From: Thermoplasmata archaeon
Lineage (GTDB): Archaea; Thermoplasmatota; Thermoplasmata; Lutacidiplasmatales; UBA184
Reading direction: 5' to 3'
Assembly: GCA_030042955.1 (NCBI GenBank)
Contig: JASHYQ010000310.1
Location: 1 to 5,446 of the forward strand
DNA: 5,446 nt
Shown one piece after another: positions 1 to 5,446 of the stretch (position 1 is the stretch's first letter; every line of letters starts with the position of its first letter). Position numbers and translations under genes: made by a program. The notes beneath the pieces were generated by a model. It did no database searches and was not told the origin of the DNA. It saw nothing but the letters and a program-made list of their open reading frames with translations.

Positions 1-222
1 GGCGAGCCGGACAGCGGACGCCGTCTGTCGGATGTCGAGGAACGAGCAGCGTGGAAGCGGTTCAAACGAGGCGAGATAACTCGCGTGGAATATGAGCGTC
101 TTAGGGCGGGACGTCGGTTCGCTCACGGCGAGATTTCCACGGAAGAGTATCATGAGATACTGCGGCAATTGACTTGGGCATCAGCGGACCCGCGCCAGAA
201 AACCGGCGAACGGAGGACTTAG
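1..222 (+). CDS. C-terminal part of a protein with two SHOCT-like motifs (5' end outside window)
   Basis: Frame 1 is open from the window edge to a TAG at 220-222, giving 73 residues with no start required, so the gene probably begins upstream. The visible part carries two helical motifs 19 residues apart, RF-x-x-GEI-[ST]-x-x-EY, at about residues 20-36 and 39-55. This matches the pattern of the SHOCT (short C-terminal oligomerisation) domain, in which a 'G-I-T/S-x-x-E-[FY]' turn joins two short helices. SHOCT units usually sit at the C-terminus of membrane or stress-related proteins and are thought to mediate oligomerisation; which protein this one belongs to cannot be seen. The tail after residue 58 is polar, with no membrane segment. 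Third-position GC is lower than in the large surface-protein gene. The reading frame is fairly certain, the domain name moderately so, and the overall function is unknown. Confidence 0.65.
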   Translation, partial: GEPDSGRRLSDVEERAAWKRFKRGEITRVEYERLRAGRRFAHGEISTEEYHEILRQLTWASADPRQKTGERRT

Positions 223-587
223 GAGAGCGACCGCTAGCTTCGGTCCCACCCTATCCGGGGCTTCCGAGATTGCGTGGGCTGGGCTACTGAGATCTCCAGC
301 CACGGTGGAAGGCATCTGGATTCACGCAGAGAAGCGCCGGTCCGATGGAAGCACATTTTCCCGCAACAGGGGCTTCGCGCTAGCAAGAAGACTCGTGGAA
401 CAGACCTCGGCATCTGTACCGTCATTCGCCGTTTAGAGCCGGTCGAAACTTGAGAGTTTGACCAAGTGGTAGTCCAAACACCCCCACGCCCGTGCCCCGA
501 GGGTTACGGGTTCCGGGGCGAGAGACCCACGCAGAGGCGGCAGAGGGCGAGTTCCGGCCCACCCACCCATCTTTGAAAGGAGTTGGC
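223..587. other. intergenic region, no gene seen
   Basis: This 365-base stretch separates the SHOCT-like gene from the 3' end of the minus-strand methyltransferase, so the two genes converge on it. The open frames here (for example minus 234-425) have mixed third-position composition, unusual Cys/Trp/Pro-rich translations and no recognisable domain. I found no tRNA-like T-arm, no repeats and no T-rich terminator. Apart from the small stem-loop at 229-245 I see nothing in it. Confidence 0.5.
229..245 (+). other. small stem-loop just after the SHOCT-like gene
   Basis: GACCG (229-233) pairs with CGGTC (241-245) around a seven-base loop, starting six bases past the TAG at 220-222. The position would suit a 3'-end structure, but there is no T-tract after it, and a five-base stem is easily found by chance. 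It may have no function. Confidence 0.2.
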
Positions 588-1214
588 TCAGTCGGGCTTC
601 TGGGCGATGACCACGTCCATCGCGTGCCGGTGGGGTACGCCGCTCGAGTTACAATCGAACTCCAGCTGTCCCGAGTCCAGGATCCTCCAGTCCCCGTAGT
701 AGCCGAGCAACTCCCCCGAACGAAAGGGAGACTCGGACGGGTCCATCTCGGGAGAGGGTGCAAGGTAGGGCTTGGGGACGAAGGCGTTCATCGCGTTGAT
801 TCCCCCGGGCACGGTGTTCGCCTTGAAATGAGCGAGCCGGGCCGCCCGGATTCGTCGCGGGAGATTGTTCAGAGCCCCGGAGCAGAACACCACATCGAGC
901 GGGCGCTTGAGCCGGTAGGTCCGAACATCTCCGACATGAAACCGTATTCTGAGTCCGAGCCGGGCCGCACGCCGTGCCGCCTTGACGATACCGACTCGGG
1001 AGAGATCCACCCCCTCGACGCGGAACCCGTTCCGCGCAAAGTAGATCGAGTCCCTCCCCTCGCCCGAACCTAGGTCGACCAGCTGTCGGGACCGCCGCGG
1101 CAGCGAACGAACGACTCGCAGGACGTCCCGAGCCAGTCCGGACGGCTTCGTCCCCCAATACCAGCCAGCTCGCGAGTATCGCTCGTCATAGCTGGGCTCA
1201 CTCACGGGCGCCAT
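588..1214 (-). CDS. class I SAM-dependent methyltransferase, TehB-like
   Basis: A complete 208-residue Rossmann-fold methyltransferase. Motif I is VDLGSGEGRDS (46-56), the glycine-rich SAM-binding loop. The acidic residue expected to hold the ribose is D70 in GVDLS. Motif II is GDVRTY (95-100), and a PGG turn follows at 136-138. The C-terminal stretch FRSGELLGYYGDW (164-176), ending in a VVIAQKP strand, resembles the end of tellurite/thiopurine-type TehB proteins (F-K-E-G-E-L-x-x-Y-Y-x-x-W). TehB methylates tellurite or related chalcogen compounds, but many relatives act on unknown small molecules, so the substrate is open. The start at 1214 suits the family, whose N-terminus reads YDxRY...YWG; GGTGA lies three bases upstream as a possible, rather close, ribosome site. 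The enzyme should be cytosolic: no signal peptide or membrane segment. It is transcribed away from the surface-protein gene and appears monocistronic. The family call is firm; the TehB subgroup is likely. Confidence 0.88.
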   Translation of the reverse strand: MAPVSEPSYDERYSRAGWYWGTKPSGLARDVLRVVRSLPRRSRQLVDLGSGEGRDSIYFARNGFRVEGVDLSRVGIVKAARRAARLGLRIRFHVGDVRTYRLKRPLDVVFCSGALNNLPRRIRAARLAHFKANTVPGGINAMNAFVPKPYLAPSPEMDPSESPFRSGELLGYYGDWRILDSGQLEFDCNSSGVPHRHAMDVVIAQKPD

Positions 1215-1245
1215 CCGTCACCGTTCAGCCGTATGATTTCAGAGC

Positions 1246-1254
1246 GCTTATCAA
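1246..1254 (-). promoter_or_regulatory. candidate archaeal TATA box for the methyltransferase gene
   Basis: On the minus strand TTGATAAGC is centred about 36 bases before the ATG at 1214, in an otherwise GC-rich region. If transcription starts about 25 bases downstream, the leader would be near ten bases and include the GGTGA at 1222-1218. The match to an A/T-rich TATA consensus is only partial. Confidence 0.3.
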
Positions 1255-1288
1255 CCCTCTCGGGGAATGGACCGGATCCAAACGATCT

Positions 1289-1309
1289 CCGCGCGACGTA
1301 GGCGCGCGG
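1289..1309. other. perfect GC-rich hairpin in the divergent intergenic region
   Basis: CCGCGCG (1289-1295) is followed by a seven-base loop and then CGCGCGG (1303-1309), a perfect seven-pair stem made only of G and C. It lies about 75 bases upstream of the methyltransferase start and over 500 bases upstream of the surface-protein start. As DNA it is an inverted repeat that could be an operator; as RNA it would be very stable. Its role is unknown. Confidence 0.35.
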
Positions 1310-1753
1310 TGGATTCGACCCCCGGGGGGTGGGAGTACCTCCGCTCCCGTTCCGGCGGGGCCTGGTCCCTAAGCACCCGAGGGCGAGCTCGGAACCGTTC
1401 GATCCCATCGTTGACCCGCCGATATCCGGCCTCCCCGTTCTGCTCGCCGAGCGGACGTTCTCTCTTCTACCCTCTTGGCCGCCGTGCCTGCTTCCCCGTG
1501 AGGCGATTACCTCCCCGCCGGAGACAATGATCCTTGGTGTCTTGAGGGGAGCATGGTGGCGATCGGCTCCCTGTGGGGGTGATGCGGGTTGCTACGACCC
1601 CCGGCTCAAGTCGCCCAGTCCTTCGGAGGATGAGCCCGCGCTTCGGCAGGGCCGGTGGCCCTCACCGTGTCGGCCCGCGCGTCCGCCGTTCTCGGACGGG
1701 TCCCTGACCCACTCGCGGGAGCGTTCTCGTCCCGAGTCTCAGCCACCTGCCGC

Positions 1754-1763
1754 TTCCTTATAG
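1754..1763 (+). promoter_or_regulatory. candidate archaeal TATA box for the surface-protein gene
   Basis: TTCCTTATAG is the most A/T-rich stretch close upstream of the large gene, inside a strongly GC-rich context. A transcript starting about 25 bases later (near 1786) would have a leader of roughly 48 bases. GGAGGT at 1786-1791 is not followed by a usable start in any suitable frame. An alternative is a near-leaderless transcript driven by the weak TACGTTT at 1801-1807. Confidence 0.35.
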
Positions 1764-1833
1764 TACCACATCGGTCCGTCGGCCCGGAGGTCGACCGCTG
1801 TACGTTTGAGTACCGGACCCGCACGGACCATTG

Positions 1834-4800
1834 ATGCGCGTGCCGATTCGTCGCGCGGTGGTTCTGGCGGTCGTCGTCTTCAGTGCGACCGCCGCCCTCG
1901 GCTCGGTGATTCCGGCGCTTCATGCGGGGTCTTCTAGTCCCGTCGCTCGTCACGGTGGCCTGCCACCGGTCTCCGTAGCTCGGAGCGAGAGCCCGAACGT
2001 CGGGTCAGGTCGTTCGGGGCCGTCGACGGCTGCGCCAGCTTCCGAACCACCTCAGACGCCCTCGCCGTCCGCGACCCAATGGGCTGTGTCAAGCACTCTC
2101 GTAGTCTTCAACAACTCTCTCGTCCCCGGAAACTTCCCGGTCCCGCTCGACAGCGTCGCGGGCGAGGCCACGTCGCTGGCGTACGACAATCTCTCGGGAG
2201 AGATCTATGTCGCGAGCTTCGGGGACTCGATCAGCGTGATCTCCGACACCACCAACGAGGTCGTGGACCTGTTCGAGCCCCTCGACACGGCTCAGTACCT
2301 CACTTCCATCGCTTACGATTACAAGGACAACGAGATCTTTACCGAGTACACGGGGTCCCCCGGCACCGTGGCAGTCATCTCTGCCGCGACGAACACGCTC
2401 GTCGCGACGGTTCCCATAGGGGATGTCACCGAATACAACACCAACGGACTCGCTTACGACAGCGGGCTCGGCGAGGTGTTTGCCTCGAGTGGAGACTCCT
2501 CGAACATCAGCGTCATCAGCACGGCCACGAACAAGGTGGTCGCGACGATCAGCCTCTACGATGAGCTTCCTCAGGCCTTGGCCTACGACTCGGGGACGCA
2601 CCAGATCTTTGCTGCCAACGATGGGTTCGGAGACAACGTGAGCGTAATCTCCGATGCGTCCAACACGCTGGTCAAGTCGATCCCTGTCGGGAGCTACCCC
2701 GACGCAATCGCCTACGATAGTAAGAAGGGCGAAGTATTCGTGGCCAACGACGACTCAGCCAACGTGAGCGTGATCAACGACACAACGGACACGGTGCTTC
2801 TGTCGATCGACCTGACCGTCGGGGCGGCCACGGCGGCTGCCTACGACCCCGCTCAGAACGAAGTCTTCTTCACCTGCGGTCATCAGAACGAGAGCGTCAT
2901 CTCGGACGCTACGAACACCGTGGTCGCTACCGTGCCCCTAGACATCGCTCAAAACGGTGCGGCGTACGACTCGGGCCAAGGGGAAGTGTGGGTCCTGAAC
3001 GGCGCGCCGGCGTACGCGAGTGCAATCTCCGGCACCTCGAACACGGTGGTAGAGAACGTTCTCCTGACCTTCACCTCGCGCTACTGGGCGTACGACAGCG
3101 CCCATCAGGAGGAGTTCCTCACCGATGAGTACTCCGGCCAGGTAGCTGTCGTCTCGGACACGACGGACCACGTGGTGGCGATGGTGCGGCTTCCCGGGAA
3201 CCCCGTGCCCACCCAGGCAGTGTACGACCGCGGCAAAGGGGAGGTCTTCACGGCAGACTCCTCCGGTGGGTTTGGCCTCAGTGTCATCAACGACACCACC
3301 GACACCCTGGTGGATACGATTCCCCTCCCGGGCGTCGCGCCGACCGGTCTGGCTTACGATTCCGCAAAGGGAGAGATCTTCGTGGGCAACGAAGGCGGCG
3401 GCAACAACGTCACCATCGTCAACGACACCACGAACACCATCGTCGGCGTGGTCCGGAACGTCGGGACCGACCCCTGGAGCCTTGTTTACGACAGCGGAAA
3501 AGGAGAGGTCTTCGTGGCGAACGCCGGGACGGAGATCTCCAGCTCCAACGTCACCGTGATCAACGACACCACGAACACGATCGTGGCCTCCATCAACATC
3601 GGAACCAATCCCATCGGTGGCATGGTCTACGATAGCGGGAAGGGCGAGATCTTTGCCACGAACTTCGGCAGCGACAACGTGAGCGTGATCTCCGACTCGA
3701 CCAACAAGGTGATCGCGACGGTCTACACCGGCACCTTTGCGTGGGGGCCGGCCTACGACCCGGGGGCCGACGAGATTTTCGTCGGCAACTTCAACGGCGA
3801 CTTCGAGAACATCACGGTGATCTCGGACGTGACCGACACCACCGTCGGATCGATCTCTCCCGATGGATTCACCCCCTCGTCCGTGGCCTTCGACCCCGTG
3901 ACGGGCGACGTCTACTCCGGCGACTCGACCGACGGAACGGTCGCGGTCATCACCCCCCAGAGCGGTCCGAGCCCGACCCACTACCCGGTGACGTTTACCG
4001 AGACGGGTCTACCCAGCGGGACCCTCTGGAGCGTCACCTTCAACTCCACGCTCAACTCGTCCACGACGACCTCGATCGGCTACTCGGTGCTGGACGGGTC
4101 GTACTCGTTCACCGTGGGACCCGTGACCGGCTACACACCCACGCCGGCCTCCGGCCCGGTGACGGTGAACGGGGGCCCCCAGGCCGTCACGATAGTGTTC
4201 GCCGCCGTCCCGCCGGGGACGTATCCGGTCACCTTTATCGAATCCGGCCTTCCGAGCGGTACCTCTTGGAGCGTCACCTTCAACTCCACCCCGCGCTCGA
4301 CCACGACGACCTCCATTGCGTACTCGGTGCCCGACGGGTCCTACTCGTTCACCGTCGGGACCGTGACGGGCTACTTGGCGACGCCAGCCTCTGGCCCGGT
4401 CACGGTAAACGGCGGCCCTCAGTCGGTAACCATAGTCTTCACGGTCTCGCTACCGGGGAAGTATCCCGTCACCTTCACCGAGAATGGCCTGCCCAGTGGG
4501 ACTTCGTGGACCGTGACCCTCGAGGGCTCCCCCATGAGTTCCACGACCGACACCATCCAGTTCACCGAGGGCAACGACACCTACTCGTTCTCGGTCGGGA
4601 CCGTTCCGGGCTATTCGTCGGCCCCGAGCTCGGGATCGCTGGAGGTGAGCGGGGCCCCCGTCTCGCGGGAGATCAACTTCACCGCGTCCTCGACCCCCCC
4701 GCCCACCTCTCCGAGCTCAGGATTCCTTGGCCTGACCGGTTTGGAGGGATATCTTCTCCTCGCCGTCCTGGCCACCCTGTTGCTCGTGATCCTGCTTCTC

Positions 4801-5064
4801 GCCGCGGCCCGGCGGCGAAGGCGTCTGGTCGTGTTCAAGGAATCTGGGCTCCCCGCCGGGACCCAGTGGTCGGTAGCCCTCGACGGGAGCGTCCAGAAGG
4901 CCGAAGAGGATGCCATCACGTTCAGCGTAGCCCCCGGAACCCATGCCTACAGTGTCGGCGCCGTCGGGGGCTTCGTGCCGTCCCCGGAATCGGGTCCGAT
5001 CGAAGTGAAGAGCGAATCGGTCGGCGTACGCATCAGGTTCGACCCGTCCCGTCCGAAGACCTGA
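1834..5064 (+). CDS. large membrane-anchored surface protein: 14 YVTN-type propeller blades plus four 'ESGLPSGTSW' beta-domains
   Basis: A 1076-residue protein. Order (ATG numbering): signal peptide 1-31 (RVPIRR, hydrophobic core, likely cut after ALHA); Ser/Pro/Ala stalk 32-82; a lone strand near 87-105; fourteen YVTN-type blades 112-709; three beta-domains 717-792, 797-872 and 877-952; Pro/Ser/Thr stalk 953-962; transmembrane helix about 972-992; Arg5 993-997; a fourth beta-domain 998-1076. Topology should be N-terminal bulk outside and the last domain inside. The outer part has about 19 N-x-S/T sequons, fitting a glycosylated archaeal surface protein. There is one Cys (C348). The ATG is preferred over the adjacent TTG at 1831; an in-frame TGA at 1807-1809 excludes anything earlier. 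No Shine-Dalgarno site precedes it. Such proteins are thought to act in adhesion or the cell envelope; the ligand and exact role are unknown. No enzyme motif is visible. Confidence 0.93.
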   Translation: MRVPIRRAVVLAVVVFSATAALGSVIPALHAGSSSPVARHGGLPPVSVARSESPNVGSGRSGPSTAAPASEPPQTPSPSATQWAVSSTLVVFNNSLVPGNFPVPLDSVAGEATSLAYDNLSGEIYVASFGDSISVISDTTNEVVDLFEPLDTAQYLTSIAYDYKDNEIFTEYTGSPGTVAVISAATNTLVATVPIGDVTEYNTNGLAYDSGLGEVFASSGDSSNISVISTATNKVVATISLYDELPQALAYDSGTHQIFAANDGFGDNVSVISDASNTLVKSIPVGSYPDAIAYDSKKGEVFVANDDSANVSVINDTTDTVLLSIDLTVGAATAAAYDPAQNEVFFTCGHQNESVISDATNTVVATVPLDIAQNGAAYDSGQGEVWVLNGAPAYASAISGTSNTVVENVLLTFTSRYWAYDSAHQEEFLTDEYSGQVAVVSDTTDHVVAMVRLPGNPVPTQAVYDRGKGEVFTADSSGGFGLSVINDTTDTLVDTIPLPGVAPTGLAYDSAKGEIFVGNEGGGNNVTIVNDTTNTIVGVVRNVGTDPWSLVYDSGKGEVFVANAGTEISSSNVTVINDTTNTIVASINIGTNPIGGMVYDSGKGEIFATNFGSDNVSVISDSTNKVIATVYTGTFAWGPAYDPGADEIFVGNFNGDFENITVISDVTDTTVGSISPDGFTPSSVAFDPVTGDVYSGDSTDGTVAVITPQSGPSPTHYPVTFTETGLPSGTLWSVTFNSTLNSSTTTSIGYSVLDGSYSFTVGPVTGYTPTPASGPVTVNGGPQAVTIVFAAVPPGTYPVTFIESGLPSGTSWSVTFNSTPRSTTTTSIAYSVPDGSYSFTVGTVTGYLATPASGPVTVNGGPQSVTIVFTVSLPGKYPVTFTENGLPSGTSWTVTLEGSPMSSTTDTIQFTEGNDTYSFSVGTVPGYSSAPSSGSLEVSGAPVSREINFTASSTPPPTSPSSGFLGLTGLEGYLLLAVLATLLLVILLLAAARRRRRLVVFKESGLPAGTQWSVALDGSVQKAEEDAITFSVAPGTHAYSVGAVGGFVPSPESGPIEVKSESVGVRIRFDPSRPKT
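2167..3960 (+). repeat. fourteen tandem YVTN-type beta-propeller blades
   Basis: Each unit is about 43 residues: an AYDSGKGEVFVAN-like strand pair, then VSVISDTTNTVVATI and a short loop ending in Pro. I count fourteen AYD/VYD/AFD starts between residues 112 and 709, most simply two seven-bladed propellers (about 112-413 and 414-709). The last unit stops at VAVITPQ without its second half, while residues 87-105 (TLVVFNNSLVPG...) before blade 1 look like that missing half, as expected for ring closure. Blades 10-12 are closest to consensus; blades 6-8 are the most diverged. Confidence 0.85.
3982..4689 (+). repeat. three tandem extracellular 'ESGLPSGTSW' beta-domains
   Basis: Three copies of about 76 residues start with YPVTF-x-E-x-GLPSGT and end in a VTIVF or INF strand. 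The first two repeat with an exact period of 80 residues (240 bases) and agree at roughly 63 of 80 positions by hand count, so they look recently duplicated; the third is more diverged. The conserved order GLPSGTxW-SVT, Y-S-x-x-DGSYSFTVG, SGPVTV resembles PEGA-like beta-sandwich repeats that act as stalk or spacer units in archaeal surface proteins and thermopsin-like proteases. Confidence 0.8.
4825..5061 (+). other. fourth beta-domain copy, after the transmembrane helix (predicted cytoplasmic)
   Basis: Residues 998-1076 begin VVFKESGLPAGTQWSVAL and keep the order of the outer copies: ESGLPxGTxWSV, then FSVAPGTHAYSVGAVGGF, then PSPESGPIEV, then a closing VGVRIRF strand. This copy comes directly after the membrane helix and Arg5, so it should face the cytoplasm. 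It has no Asn at all and no sequon, and carries several Lys and Glu, unlike the Asn/Thr/Ser-rich outer copies. Confidence 0.75.
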
Positions 5065-5145
5065 GCGGCCCTTTCGCCCCGGCCTCCTCGACTACGGTGG
5101 CGGACCGTTCGACGACGAGCTCGTCCTCGTCCCCCACCTCGCCCG

Positions 5146-5313
5146 TTGGCGTCTTCGCTCTCCTCCACCCTCCCGGGCTCGCCAGGAAAGCTGGGGTGCT
5201 CGATCCTTGCCGGAGTTGTGGTTGTAATCTTGGCCAGCCTGGCGAGAATCGTTCTCTCCCGCAGTTCGAAGAAGAAGCAGGACCTGGGCCTCCCGCCCCC
5301 CGGAGGCGGGTGA
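5146..5313 (+). CDS. possible small single-span membrane protein, or remnant of a frameshifted gene
   Basis: In the frame ending at TGA 5311-5313 the translation contains a hydrophobic stretch (CSILAGVVVILASLARIVL) followed by RSSKKK and a PPPGGG tail, the layout of a small membrane anchor with its basic end inside. Third-position GC over 5152-5310 is about 78 percent, far better than the other plus frames there. The only upstream start in this frame is a TTG at 5146, with no ribosome site, giving 55 residues. Just upstream (5097-5160) a different frame looks more codon-like, starting at a GTG at 5097 and reading a Ser/Thr/Pro stalk. The whole may be one gene of about 70 residues broken by a one-base shift, possibly in the C5 run at 5131-5135. 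The stalk, helix and basic tail echo the anchor of the preceding surface protein. Not recognised as a known family. Confidence 0.3.
   Translation: MASSLSSTLPGSPGKLGCSILAGVVVVILASLARIVLSRSSKKKQDLGLPPPGGG
5292..5310 (+). other. stem-loop ending at the stop of the small downstream frame
   Basis: CCCGCC (5292-5297) pairs with GGCGGG (5305-5310) around a seven-base loop, directly before the TGA at 5311. A shifted pairing, CCTCC (5289-5293) with GGAGG (5302-5306), is also possible. No T-tract follows. It could separate convergent transcripts if the right-edge gene is on the minus strand, but it may only reflect Pro/Gly codons. Confidence 0.2.
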
Positions 5314-5375
5314 GCACCTCCTTCCGATCCATAGCCATCGCAACGATGCCACGGCAGGAGGAGTGGGCCGAGACC

Positions 5376-5446
5376 TCAGATCAGCGGCGCAAAGAAGCTC
5401 AGCGTGCCCGTCACGTGAACCGCCTCGGCCTGGGAGTCATACATCC
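5376..5446 (-). CDS. C-terminal end of a minus-strand protein of unknown function (truncated by window edge)
   Basis: Reading inward from the right edge, one minus frame is open for 22 codons and ends in TGA at 5378-5376, finishing in LSFFAPLI; the other two minus frames close quickly. By hand count over 5376-5444 the codon-position GC is about 57, 43 and 83 percent for positions 1, 2 and 3, the profile expected of a GC-rich gene. The competing plus reading has the reverse, with position 1 highest. An ATG lies at 5444, but the gene most likely starts beyond the window. The residues are too few to name a family. A plus-strand gene starting at 5346 is the main alternative. Confidence 0.4.
   Translation of the reverse strand, partial: MYDSQAEAVHVTGTLSFFAPLI

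Larger units (their letters stand above)
1215..1833. other. long divergent intergenic region, no convincing gene
   Basis: About 620 bases lie between the two divergent start codons. Open frames here (for example plus 1329-1763 and plus 1267-1530) give Pro/Arg/Ser-rich translations with no domain, signal or membrane segment. The minus 1606-1953 frame runs into the surface protein's signal peptide and is a shadow. Two T-loop-like strings (around 1311-1320 and 1398-1408) cannot form a T-stem, so no tRNA is called. I see no signature strings of SRP RNA, RNase P RNA or 5S rRNA. What remains are candidate promoters at each end, a hairpin at 1289-1309, a palindromic C5G5 at 1319-1328 and a weaker hairpin (1331-1335 with 1344-1348). 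Confidence 0.5.

Noticed and set aside
234..425. A 63-codon minus-strand open frame between the first two genes
   Set aside because: Mixed third-position composition, no start-site signal and no recognisable sequence; probably chance in GC-rich DNA.
492..1073. Long plus-strand open frame opposite the methyltransferase, plus minus frames 422-763 and 649-1158
   Set aside because: These are antisense or shifted frames of the clearly recognised methyltransferase; their translations show no domain.
1311..1408. tRNA-like T-loop strings (GGATTCGACC near 1311, CGTTCGATCC near 1398)
   Set aside because: The five bases on each side cannot form a T-stem on either strand and no acceptor pairing is seen.
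1329..1763. A 144-codon plus-strand open frame before the surface-protein gene
   Set aside because: The translation is Pro/Arg/Ser-rich without domain, signal or membrane segment; third-position GC is only moderate, and its stop lies inside the candidate TATA box.
1831..1833. TTG as start of the surface protein
   Set aside because: An ATG follows immediately at 1834 and gives the same signal peptide; ATG is the more usual start.
2938..3981. A 347-codon minus-strand open frame inside the surface-protein gene
   Set aside because: It mirrors the blade repeats; its Val/Asp/Gly/His/Arg-rich translation is the usual antisense image of GC-rich repeats.
2167..4689. Repeated units considered as a CRISPR-like or non-coding repeat array
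   Set aside because: The repeats stay in one reading frame, vary at third positions and encode blades and beta-domains, so they are protein repeats.
5033..5352. Overlapping minus-strand frames 5033-5338 and 5092-5352
   Set aside because: Low-complexity Gly/Arg/Ser translations overlapping the surface-protein end and the better plus frame at 5146-5313; no family resemblance.

Overview
The window looks like high-GC archaeal DNA. The clues are a giant secreted protein built from YVTN-type propeller blades and 'ESGLPSGTSW' beta-domains, a combination familiar from Thermoplasmatota and other archaeal surface proteins, together with dense N-glycosylation sequons and weak or absent Shine-Dalgarno sites. 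Assignment to Thermoplasmatota is an inference from this protein style; there is no rRNA or marker gene to test it.

Layout: positions 1-222 hold the end of a plus-strand gene with two SHOCT-like motifs. Positions 223-587 show no convincing gene. Positions 588-1214 (minus) encode a complete SAM-dependent methyltransferase of the TehB-like group. A long divergent intergenic region (1215-1833) follows, with candidate TATA boxes facing each way and a clean hairpin, but no gene I can defend. Positions 1834-5064 (plus) encode the dominant feature, a 1076-residue surface protein: signal peptide, Ser/Pro stalk, 14 propeller blades (most simply two seven-bladed propellers), three tandem beta-domains, a second Pro/Ser/Thr stalk, one transmembrane helix, an Arg5 stop-transfer cluster, and a fourth copy of the beta-domain placed on the predicted cytoplasmic side.

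The last 380 bases are poorly resolved. A stretch at 5097-5313 has coding character that changes frame part way and ends in a small transmembrane segment with a basic tail. The right edge holds either the end of a minus-strand gene (preferred on codon-position composition) or the start of a plus-strand gene.

Nothing links these genes into one pathway. The methyltransferase and the surface protein are divergent and widely separated, so they are probably independent units. The most unusual element is the surface protein with the same domain type on both sides of the membrane, the inner copy having lost all Asn and gained charge.
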